Origin: GCA-002688135 sp964536565
Lineage (GTDB): Bacteria; Patescibacteriota; Patescibacteriia; Magasanikbacterales; GCA-002688135
Length of the DNA stretch: 23,347 bases
Direction: 5' to 3'
Assembly (NCBI GenBank): GCA_964536565.1
Contig: CAZHXK010000012.1
Location: 1-23,347 of the forward strand
The position numbers and the translations under genes are program-made. Position 1 is the stretch's first letter. Each line of letters opens with the position of its first letter. This document shows, in pieces, positions 1-6,141 of this stretch. The notes beneath the pieces were generated by a model. That model did not search any database, had not been told where the DNA came from, and saw only the letters and a program-made list of their open reading frames with translations.

Positions 1-23
1 ATCTCAAGACGAACACGAGAGAT

Positions 24-1535
24 ATGGGTGCACGACTTGAAGCAGCAAAGCTTGTCCGGCAGTTTATCTCTGTTGGATTGGAGATCGCTACTGGTCACGA
101 TGTGCGGCGTGCAGCAATGATGCTTGCATCCGAAAAAATATTCAAGATCTATCGTCTTGCCGAAAAACGAGTAATTAGTGCACTTCGTGCTCGAATCAAG
201 CTTGCATCCGAATATATCCGATACTACGAATCTCAAATGTGGGGAGTCGAGCGACACTTCATGTTTATCTGCGCCGAAACGACAGCGGAGTTCGGCGCGT
301 CGTTGGTTGTGTATGATCGTGATCAAGACATAGAGCGTGTGACGAAGCAAAATTCTCGCAGAGCTGCATTTTCATCGGTGAATTCCCATATTGCGCTCAA
401 CACTTTAGAATCTCAGATATACGGAGCGCAGCTTGAGTGCAGTGCATCGCTTGCGCATGTACCCTGGCAGCAGTTGTGTGAGATGACTGGTTTCAGGCAG
501 GTTCAGCGATTTGGCAGTCCCTCTGTTGAAACTATGATGGATCCGCTTGGAATTCATCTTGGTACGATGCTGATGTCGATCACATTGTCGTTGTTTGATG
601 GTGATGATGGTATGCCTGCTGTATCGTGGGATATGGCGACGCAATATCTTGATGTGCTCTGCACGAAGGAATTCTACAATCGCAGTCGTCCTCTTCTGCG
701 TGCTTATCTCGAACAACGAGATTCAGCACCTCAGGAAGATGAAATCAATGTGCTCATGGAGGCCTTCGATAAAACGTGGGCTCGCCACATGGAATTCATT
801 CCAGATGCGGAAACGATTAATGAGATACAGACGTGGTTGTGGCGACTCAATTTGATGCTTCCTGCCGAAGTTTTGTATGAAGAGCAAATCAAAGTCAGGA
901 TGGGTAACGCAGGTTACAATGAAGAATCCAGGATCCAGATTGACGATATCGGTGGCACACAAAGCTCGCCGAACACGGTTGGAGAAGCTCGTCAGCTGAT
1001 GAGCCGATTCGATTGGGAAACAATTTATGATCCGGACGAATTCAGTAGGCTACTAAAAAGAGTCGATTTTGAGGTGTTGGTTCCGGTTTTGCCTATCGAC
1101 GATCCACGACTATTTATTGCAGCTACTGAGTTGTGGGGAAACGAACTCGATCCTGATGATGCTCATGGTATACTCGACCGGTATCTCAATGAGGCGCCTC
1201 CAGAGTTTTGGTCTCACCTGCAAGATGATGTGATCCGTAGGATTGCTCGCTTCATTCGTTCTGATCAGCTTGCATTGCTGCCGGTAGATGCCGACGTGAT
1301 GTGGTGGATGATGAGTGACTGGGGTAACCTTGAGCACAGCATCCGACTAAAAAAGCCTCAGCGCTTCGTTGTCATTCAGAAGCTTTGTGATGAAGCGGAT
1401 GCTCAGTTCTGGGAACATCTCAATCCACAAGGATTGGTGCATGTCGGTCGACATGCCACAGAGGAGCAAATTACGGCAATCGAAGCGGTTACGAGGAAGA
1501 AACTGCCACGTGATCTACGTGAGAGAGACGAATAA
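24..1535 (+). CDS. Hypothetical protein, 503 aa (5' end uncertain)
   Basis: I do not recognise this protein. It is a long soluble-looking polypeptide without a signal peptide or membrane segment. The N-terminal ~70 residues are basic and helical. The middle is rich in Trp and acidic residues, including a WLWRLNLMLP stretch near residue 273, and the C-terminal end is charged (KKLPRDLRERDE). The ATG at 24 has no SD site, and the reading frame stays open to base 3 of the window, so the true start may lie upstream of the window. A terminator hairpin follows the TAA within five bases, so this is the last gene of its transcript. Coding is supported by length, by the absence of a better frame and by the terminator placement. 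The function is unknown. Confidence 0.75.
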   Translation: MGARLEAAKLVRQFISVGLEIATGHDVRRAAMMLASEKIFKIYRLAEKRVISALRARIKLASEYIRYYESQMWGVERHFMFICAETTAEFGASLVVYDRDQDIERVTKQNSRRAAFSSVNSHIALNTLESQIYGAQLECSASLAHVPWQQLCEMTGFRQVQRFGSPSVETMMDPLGIHLGTMLMSITLSLFDGDDGMPAVSWDMATQYLDVLCTKEFYNRSRPLLRAYLEQRDSAPQEDEINVLMEAFDKTWARHMEFIPDAETINEIQTWLWRLNLMLPAEVLYEEQIKVRMGNAGYNEESRIQIDDIGGTQSSPNTVGEARQLMSRFDWETIYDPDEFSRLLKRVDFEVLVPVLPIDDPRLFIAATELWGNELDPDDAHGILDRYLNEAPPEFWSHLQDDVIRRIARFIRSDQLALLPVDADVMWWMMSDWGNLEHSIRLKKPQRFVVIQKLCDEADAQFWEHLNPQGLVHVGRHATEEQITAIEAVTRKKLPRDLRERDE

Positions 1536-1539
1536 CAAC

Positions 1540-1568
1540 AGGGCTATGCTACGGCATGCCCTTTTTTT
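1540..1568 (+). terminator. Rho-independent terminator after the 503-aa gene
   Basis: The arms AGGGCTATGC and GCATGCCCT pair with one bulged T around a TACG loop closed by C-G, followed by seven T. It sits five bases after the stop codon. Confidence 0.85.
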
Positions 1569-1583
1569 ATTTCAGCTACACAT

Positions 1584-1599
1584 GCTACTATAAAAGACT
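1584..1599 (+). promoter_or_regulatory. -10 box directly upstream of the PRC-barrel gene (leaderless start)
   Basis: TATAAA (1589-1594) ends five bases before the ATG at 1600, with a TG at 1583-1584 further upstream. A start site about 6-7 bases after the -10 box falls on or next to the ATG. Transcription would therefore give a leaderless or almost leaderless mRNA, which fits the absence of an SD. I see no good -35 box. Confidence 0.5.
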
Positions 1600-1893
1600 A
1601 TGAATATTGCATTCTCAAATTTATCGGGATTTCCCGTAAAAACGCAGTCAGGTGAAGATGTGGGAAAAATTACAGACTGTGTAATCGATAGAAAAGCACA
1701 CGCCGTTACGCACTACGAAGTAAAGATGGGTCACCTTACGAATCGTACGACTCGCTTGATCCATACGTCGCAGGTAATTGGCATATCCGAGACCGAGATG
1801 ATAGTGAAAGATGGGTTGGTGTCTGAAGAAGTGAAGGAGAAGCGTAGGAAGAATCCGCCGATACCTCAAGGTGTATCTCCGACAAAGTTATGA
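1600..1893 (+). CDS. PRC-barrel domain protein, 97 aa
   Basis: This small protein looks like a stand-alone PRC-barrel, the beta-barrel fold shared by RimM and photosynthetic reaction-centre H subunits. The N-terminal pattern supports this: a strand, then GFPVKTQSGEDVGKITDCVID, followed by alternating strands with a TNRTTRLIHTSQVIGI stretch, typical of the 'switch.. G..VGkv.Dvvid' layout of the family. The tail (KEKRRKNPPIPQG) is basic and proline-rich and probably flexible. It opens an operon: its last four bases (ATGA) overlap the start of the next gene, implying translational coupling. The start has no SD and lies just after a -10 box. PRC-barrels usually mediate protein or RNA contacts, and the partner here is unknown. 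Confidence 0.8.
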   Translation: MNIAFSNLSGFPVKTQSGEDVGKITDCVIDRKAHAVTHYEVKMGHLTNRTTRLIHTSQVIGISETEMIVKDGLVSEEVKEKRRKNPPIPQGVSPTKL

Positions 1894-2804
1894 GCATCGA
1901 GCGTGACATCCTGGCGACTCTTTCTTTTTTTGGTATCCTCAAGCAACCTCTCACGCTCGTTGAAATGGTGCGATATAAACACGGGAAGAAGGAAGAGTTG
2001 TATCTTATTAAGAAAGCACTAGAGAGTTTAGTACGTAAGGGTATTATTTTTGAGCGTGAGGGTGTGTATGCGCGCAAGATGGAATATATTGAGCGTCGTA
2101 TACGACATGATCAAGCTAGAAATGCTGCGTGGAAAAGGATCACATCTTTTTTACCTACACTGCGTGCGAATCCATTTGTTAAAGCAGTTGCGATTGCTAA
2201 CTCCTGCGCATTCGATAGTATGTCCACAAAAAGCGATGCGGATTTTTTTATTGTCACGCAAAAAAATCGAACATGGACTGCGAGATTGTGTGCAGCGCTT
2301 CCAGCAAAAATAAAAAAGATACGGCCCGGTGAAACAGATGTTGCGCCTCTATGTTTGTCCTTTTTTGTCGATGAGTGTGGGCTTGGTATGGAGTCTTATG
2401 TTATTGAGGATGATATTTATTTTGCGCATTGGGCCGACAGTCTCGTCTGGGTGCACGATCCGGAGCATATCCGTTTCGAGTTTATAAAAGAAAATGAGTG
2501 GGCATCATCATTATTACGAAGACCACTCAATATTACTTATCTGCCTTCCGTAAAAACAGCGAGTGGTTTGATACGGAAGACGCTTGGTATGGCTCCAAGT
2601 GACGATATAGAAAAATACCTTTTTGAAAAACAGATGGTACGTATGCCACAGATACTTCGCGATGCAAAAAACAGAGGTGGTACAGGTGTTGTCTTAGAAA
2701 AAACAGTCATCAAAACGCATCTTGAGGATAAACGTGTGCGTATTTCACAGCAGTACGAGGATGAAATAAGTAAGATACAGACCGGCGATTTGGCATATGG
2801 ATAA
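1890..2804 (+). CDS. Nucleotidyltransferase-like protein with N-terminal winged-helix-like region, 304 aa
   Basis: Residues 1-60 look like a winged helix (LTLVEMV..., then EELYLIKKALESLVRKGII and a short wing). Around residues 100-121 the pattern AIANSCAF...KSDADFFIV matches the polymerase-beta nucleotidyltransferase core, in which a GS motif is followed by two metal-binding acidic residues (here S115-D116-A-D118). The usual GS is NS, and a third acidic residue is not obvious, so activity is uncertain. There is no membrane segment. It overlaps the PRC-barrel gene by 4 bases and the O-antigen-ligase-like gene by 8 bases, so the three are co-translated. The family includes antitoxin/toxin MNT enzymes and aminoglycoside nucleotidyltransferases. 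A role in modifying a surface-polymer precursor or the ligase is only a guess from position. Confidence 0.65.
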   Translation: MSIERDILATLSFFGILKQPLTLVEMVRYKHGKKEELYLIKKALESLVRKGIIFEREGVYARKMEYIERRIRHDQARNAAWKRITSFLPTLRANPFVKAVAIANSCAFDSMSTKSDADFFIVTQKNRTWTARLCAALPAKIKKIRPGETDVAPLCLSFFVDECGLGMESYVIEDDIYFAHWADSLVWVHDPEHIRFEFIKENEWASSLLRRPLNITYLPSVKTASGLIRKTLGMAPSDDIEKYLFEKQMVRMPQILRDAKNRGGTGVVLEKTVIKTHLEDKRVRISQQYEDEISKIQTGDLAYG

Positions 2805-4041
2805 ACATATAAAACTCATTTCACATGGACTTACACTTCTTGGATTTTTTTTATTGCCATGGCAAACAGTATGGATCGTACAACAGCGCATGGTTGGAGG
2901 TCATGTGTGGCAATATGGCAGTATTCTCATATATTTATCAGAGGTGGTGTTGTGGGTGGCGATGGTGGGTTGGTTGGTGGTGAAGTGGCGCAGTAAGGAA
3001 TATACCATGCAGTCATGCAGTCATATTGGTGTCATGGTGACACTCGGCTTGGTGCTACTTGCTCTCAAGCAGTCATCGGATATAGCAGTCACAATACAAG
3101 GGCTATCCTGGATATTTCTTTCGTTTTGGGTGGCATACATATTGTTTCATGCTCGATCCCTCTCTAAGTATATTCAGGCATTAGGCGTAAGTCTGATGTT
3201 GGTTTCACTGCTTGCGCTTACTCAATTCGCACATCAAGTAGTCTTTCCATCATCACTGTTGGGAATCGCCGCACAATTTCCAGAGGTGCTCGGTGTTCCT
3301 GTGGTTGTATCTGGTGGTGAAAGATTATTGCGGGCATTCGGAAGTTTCCCACATCCCAATATCTTAGGAGGGTATATGGTGTTTGGAGTTGCGCTCGCAC
3401 TGTACACGCTAAAGGACCGCTCGTCTCAGCGGTTTGGTCGTGCGTTATATGTCCTTTCGCTTATCGGACTACTTATTTCTTTCTCTCGATCAGCATGGCT
3501 TTCGTTTATCATACTCATGGCGATATATCTGTATCAACATGATAATCCCCGTATAATCATTCGAAAAATTTCTTCACTCACTATAGCTGTGATTGCAGTG
3601 TTCATTATTTTGTATCACCCGTACATTGCTAATCGAATACAGCCACAGCACGATATCGAACAGCGCTCGATTAATGAGAGAAAAATCGGCTTTGCTGAGG
3701 CGCTTGAGGTGATGCGGCAGTATCCATTTGGAACAGGTGTGCATAATTACACAGTCGCGGTTTCTGAGGTGTTTCCTGAGCGAGTGGGGTATGAATTGCA
3801 GCCAGTACACAATACTTTGTTGCTCATCGTAGTTGAGTGGGGAATAGGGGTCTTATTGCTCTTAGCGGCTTTGCTGTACGCCATTACTCATTCAAGATAC
3901 ACAAAACAGATATTTTTTTCATTCCTTATTGTGTCTCCTGTTTTGATGTTGGATCATTATATGTGGTCGCTGTATGCAGGCATCATGCTGTTTGGAATAA
4001 TGATGGCAATCAATGTCCATTTTCTAGAACACAAAAATTGA
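2797..4041 (+). CDS. O-antigen ligase / polymerase-like membrane protein (Wzy_C family), 414 aa
   Basis: This is a polytopic membrane protein with about ten to twelve hydrophobic segments across its length. Family signatures for O-antigen ligases and polymerases (PF04932-type) are present: HPNILGGYM near residue 186, the SFSRSAWLS motif near residue 228, and a long periplasmic loop that ends in QPVHNTLLLIVVEWG, with the characteristic His-Asn before a helix. Members join or polymerise undecaprenyl-linked glycans on the outer face of the membrane. The length is normal for the family. The gene is the last of the PRC-barrel operon and is followed by a terminator at 4074. The substrate cannot be told from sequence. 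It could ligate surface polysaccharide or glycosylate proteins, as some pilin ligases do. Confidence 0.85.
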   Translation: MDKHIKLISHGLTLLGFFLLPWQTVWIVQQRMVGGHVWQYGSILIYLSEVVLWVAMVGWLVVKWRSKEYTMQSCSHIGVMVTLGLVLLALKQSSDIAVTIQGLSWIFLSFWVAYILFHARSLSKYIQALGVSLMLVSLLALTQFAHQVVFPSSLLGIAAQFPEVLGVPVVVSGGERLLRAFGSFPHPNILGGYMVFGVALALYTLKDRSSQRFGRALYVLSLIGLLISFSRSAWLSFIILMAIYLYQHDNPRIIIRKISSLTIAVIAVFIILYHPYIANRIQPQHDIEQRSINERKIGFAEALEVMRQYPFGTGVHNYTVAVSEVFPERVGYELQPVHNTLLLIVVEWGIGVLLLLAALLYAITHSRYTKQIFFSFLIVSPVLMLDHYMWSLYAGIMLFGIMMAINVHFLEHKN

Positions 4042-4073
4042 TCAGTAAAAATAGACTTGTCCCCGACATTTCC

Positions 4074-4102
4074 ACAAGCTATACACAGCTTGTATTTTTT
4101 TT
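4074..4102 (+). terminator. Rho-independent terminator of the PRC-barrel operon
   Basis: Perfect 7-bp stem ACAAGCT / AGCTTGT with a 6-base loop, followed by A and eight T. It lies 33 bases after the ligase stop codon. Confidence 0.85.
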
Positions 4103-4130
4103 AACTAAAACGAGCACGGCGCTCTACATC

Positions 4131-4158
4131 TTGACACGGTCACATATTCTGATAGAGT
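4131..4158 (+). promoter_or_regulatory. Promoter of the putative structured RNA
   Basis: A perfect -35 TTGACA (4131-4136) is followed, after a 16-base spacer, by TAGAGT (4153-4158, 4/6). The predicted start near 4164 coincides with the 5' arm of a GTGAA/TTCAC hairpin (4164-4168 with 4179-4183). There is no SD and no sensible ORF downstream. Confidence 0.55.
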
Positions 4159-4163
4159 GAATA

Positions 4164-4803
4164 GTGAACTGGGCGTCATTCACAATTTATTTTTCAAACA
4201 ATATATGTACGAGTGTGGCCTGTTGTGGCGATTGTTGTATAGGTATGTCTATGCAAGAATCCTGGCAACAGGTCAGACCAAGTACTGCCGCCAACTCTAG
4301 ATAAGGGTGATACTTTTCTACGGTTGTTGGCAGTCCTGTCTGCCGAATATCCCGGGTGGTGCAATAAGCATAATATACAATGAAGGACTCCTTCTTAACT
4401 TCATTACCACCCATGCAGAGGGCCTATCTTACACGCGGAGTTTTGCTAAAACTTCCACATGCGAGTTGCATCCTTCAAAATTTTCTTGGCTTAGTAAGCT
4501 AAACCGTGAAAATTCTTTGAAACATGTATCATCGCATCTGAAAGTTTGTAGTGAAAACCCTCATGTAAGATAGACCCTCAAGGCTATTCTTTCTTCTACG
4601 GGATTAGTGTGTGGATGCAAATCCAATTGAGGTGCGAGTATAGGCCGCATTTCGACCCCAGCCGTGGGCAACCCGGCATGGATCATCCACTAGTTTACGA
4701 GTCGAGGGAGTAAGGGACATAATTAATTGACAGCACAACTGTCTTATGTCGAATCGGTTATAGCGAACGCCTGTGCGCAAGCATGCAGGGCGTTCGTTTT
4801 TTT
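4164..4803 (+). ncRNA. Putative large structured non-coding RNA (~640 nt), class unknown
   Basis: This interval has no convincing coding frame but is framed by a promoter and a strong terminator, and it is full of complementary segments. GTGAA 4164-4168 pairs with 4179-4183. GGCCTGTTG 4217-4225 pairs with CAACAGGTC 4266-4274. ACTGCC 4284-4289 pairs with 4329-4334. GGGTGGT 4354-4360 pairs with ACCACCC 4406-4412, with AATGAAG 4379-4385 / CTTCATT 4399-4405 stacked inside. A 14-base long-range helix joins 4419-4432 to 4565-4578 with a single mismatch and encloses further hairpins. A GGAT-GCAA-ATCC hairpin with a GNRA loop is at 4613-4624, and a GCC..GGC hairpin is at 4661-4677. I looked for RNase P, tmRNA and group I/II intron signatures and found none. 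A known large ncRNA class that I cannot recall at sequence level remains possible. Confidence 0.6.
4764..4803 (+). terminator. Terminator at the 3' end of the structured RNA
   Basis: CGAACGCC (4764-4771) pairs with GGCGTTCG (4789-4796), enclosing a partly paired loop, followed by seven T (4797-4803). No protein gene ends just upstream, so it most likely ends the RNA transcript. Confidence 0.85.
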
Positions 4804-4811
4804 GTATAAAT

Positions 4812-4842
4812 AAAAAAGCACACTCATATCCATGAGTGTGCT
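4812..4842 (-). terminator. Terminator of the minus-strand 232-aa gene
   Basis: 11-bp perfect stem AGCACACTCAT (4817-4827) with ATGAGTGTGCT (4832-4842) and a 4-base loop. On the minus strand it is followed by a T run (A run at 4812-4817). It lies seven bases beyond the stop codon. Confidence 0.9.
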
Positions 4843-4848
4843 GGTGAG

Positions 4849-5547
4849 CTATTGAGCTACTGCCTGCTGACTATTTTGAACCGCAAGGTGTCTTTCTGTA
4901 CCTGCGGGGTCAAATCGAGAGACACGCAGGACTCTGTTTTTGTTGTGGAAGATGAGAAACGACTGGCTCGACTTTAAGCCAAGTCGCACGAACGGCTTGT
5001 CCTCGGGTGGATCGTCATGCTTGGCCACGAACATACTGATCAGTGACTCGGCGCCGACACAAATGCGGAATCGAGTCTTGCTCAGTAGTTCATGATCAAA
5101 GAAAAACCGATCCACTTTTGCCAGCTGATTGTTCAGCGACGGCAACAGACGTTGTCGTGCCTCCCATGCCTCATTCAGCTGCTCAGAGTAGGGAAGGTGT
5201 TCGGCTTGCAGCTGAGAAAGCCAGGCGCCCTTATTGACGTTCTGGAGGTTCACTGGCTCGTCGAGTTCTGCTTGCATGACGCAGCCAGGTGGTCTGAAGG
5301 TGACGGCCATGGAGGTGACACTGCGAAAGTCTGGTGCACTGTGGTACGTGGCGTACTCGAAATCGTGCTGGAGACGTTTTCGTAGTTCATCATACTCGCG
5401 TTGGGTCGCTAAGCAGATGCGGTGTGCTTCATGGCTTACACCAAGTTCACCGGGAACGGCTGCTAGACGCGGAGCAGGTCTGCCTCGACGCATCCACAGT
5501 GTCACATGAGTAGTAGCAGAAGAATTCGAAAGATTATCTTGTCGCAT
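4849..5547 (-). CDS. Hypothetical protein, 232 aa
   Basis: No family recognised. The product is soluble, with no signal peptide or membrane segment and a moderately charged composition. Recognisable features are an N-terminal Ser/Thr-rich and Arg/Pro-rich stretch (MRRGRPAPRLAAVPGELG), a central helical region and a C-terminal Gln-rich end (NSQQAVAQ). I chose the ATG at 5547 because GGAGG lies five bases upstream of it. The frame could also start at a TTG at 5589, but that codon abuts an AGGAGG with no spacing. A promoter (TTGACA/TAAATT) lies about 100 bases upstream and a terminator follows the stop, so it is a single-gene transcript divergent from groES. It is somewhat GC-richer than the groEL coding sequence. 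Function unknown. Confidence 0.75.
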   Translation of the reverse strand: MRQDNLSNSSATTHVTLWMRRGRPAPRLAAVPGELGVSHEAHRICLATQREYDELRKRLQHDFEYATYHSAPDFRSVTSMAVTFRPPGCVMQAELDEPVNLQNVNKGAWLSQLQAEHLPYSEQLNEAWEARQRLLPSLNNQLAKVDRFFFDHELLSKTRFRICVGAESLISMFVAKHDDPPEDKPFVRLGLKSSQSFLIFHNKNRVLRVSRFDPAGTERHLAVQNSQQAVAQ

Positions 5548-5583
5548 TGATGCCTCCATTTCGGCTATGTCTACGACGACTGC

Positions 5584-5604
5584 GATCAACCTCCTAGGTC
5601 GATC
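5584..5604 (-). promoter_or_regulatory. Leader hairpin that hides an SD-like AGGAGG
   Basis: On the minus-strand transcript, GATCGACCT and AGGTTGATC form a 9-bp helix (one G-U pair) with a 3-base AGG loop. An AGGAGG sequence falls in the loop and 3' arm. It sits 37 bases before the chosen ATG. It could be a regulatory RNA hairpin or a DNA operator. Confidence 0.4.
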
Positions 5605-5650
5605 ATCTGGTTACTGATAAAAGAGCAGATAGAACAATGAAACTGTTCCA

Positions 5651-5679
5651 AATTTACCAGATTTTTAGACGTTTGTCAA
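5651..5679 (-). promoter_or_regulatory. Promoter of the minus-strand 232-aa gene
   Basis: On the minus strand, a perfect -35 TTGACA (5679-5674), a 17-base spacer and -10 TAAATT (5656-5651, 4/6). Predicted start near 5644, giving a leader of about 97 bases. Confidence 0.6.
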
Positions 5680-5701
5680 GAGTGGAAGGGAGAGAAGAGT
5701 A

Positions 5702-5728
5702 TTAGGAGTCCACACATAAGAGTGCTAA
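5702..5728 (+). promoter_or_regulatory. CIRCE element (HrcA operator) upstream of groES
   Basis: TTAGGAGTC, nine bases, then GAGTGCTAA. The right arm matches the CIRCE consensus (TTAGCACTC-N9-GAGTGCTAA) exactly; the left arm differs at two positions. CIRCE binds the HrcA repressor and controls groESL and often dnaK in many bacteria. Here it is 112 bases upstream of the groES start and about 23 bases upstream of the divergent promoter's -35 box, so it could touch both genes. Confidence 0.8.
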
Positions 5729-5778
5729 TTTCCAAAAAATTCAAAATTAATCGACTAAAATATCAGCAAAAAATAGTA

Positions 5779-5807
5779 TTGACAAAAACGCGTTTTTTTA
5801 GCAAAAT
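5779..5807 (+). promoter_or_regulatory. Probable groESL promoter with palindrome in the spacer
   Basis: A perfect -35 TTGACA (5779-5784), a 17-base spacer, then CAAAAT (5802-5807, 4/6). The spacer contains a perfect 14-bp palindrome AAAAACGCGTTTTT (5784-5797). Predicted start about 5814. No SD precedes the groES ATG. Confidence 0.5.
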
Positions 5808-5839
5808 ACAGTCTCATAATTAAACAACATATTGCGTAT

Positions 5840-6130
5840 ATGAATGTTACACCACTTCACGATAAAGTCGTTATCAAAGCGGCATCAAAAGATGAAACCA
5901 CAGCTAGTGGTATTATTTTGCCAAGCTCTGGTGATAAAGAACGTCCAGAACAGGGAGAAGTTGTAGCAATCGGTCCAGGACGCATGCTCGACTCAGGATC
6001 ACGCGCACCTATGTCAGTTTCAGTAGGTCAAAAAGTGTTGTTTAAAAAATACGCTCCAGACGAAATTAAAATGGACAAGGAGGAATACTTAGTCGTTTCA
6101 GATGGCGACGTTCTAGCAGTACTCAACTAA
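5840..6130 (+). CDS. groES: Co-chaperonin GroES (Hsp10), 96 aa
   Basis: GroES forms the seven-subunit lid that caps the GroEL cylinder and encloses a folding substrate in the cytoplasm. The sequence has the family's N-terminal signature (PLHDKVVIKAA), the mobile loop region (ETTASGIILP, residues ~18-28) that binds GroEL, the EQGEVVAIGPG turn and the C-terminal EEYLVVSDGDVLAVL strand. The length is normal. The ATG has no SD upstream. groEL follows after 11 bases in the same transcript. A CIRCE element upstream suggests HrcA and heat-shock control. Confidence 0.97.
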   Translation: MNVTPLHDKVVIKAASKDETTASGIILPSSGDKERPEQGEVVAIGPGRMLDSGSRAPMSVSVGQKVLFKKYAPDEIKMDKEEYLVVSDGDVLAVLN

Positions 6131-6141
6131 CTTTCATCACT

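Noticed and set aside
4187..4573. Short ORFs of 75 and 88 codons on both strands inside the structured RNA region
   Set aside because: No SD, no family resemblance, and they conflict with the helices and the promoter/terminator pair.
4164..4803. Assignment of the structured RNA to RNase P RNA, tmRNA or a group I/II intron
   Set aside because: The RNase P P4 motifs (AGGAAAGTCC, ACAGA), a tmRNA-type CCA end with tag frame, and intron core/domain V motifs were all sought and not found. A divergent variant cannot be excluded by eye.
5548..5589. TTG at 5589 as the start of the 232-aa gene
   Set aside because: The AGGAGG directly abuts the TTG (no spacing) and is inside a hairpin. The ATG at 5547 has GGAGG at ideal spacing.
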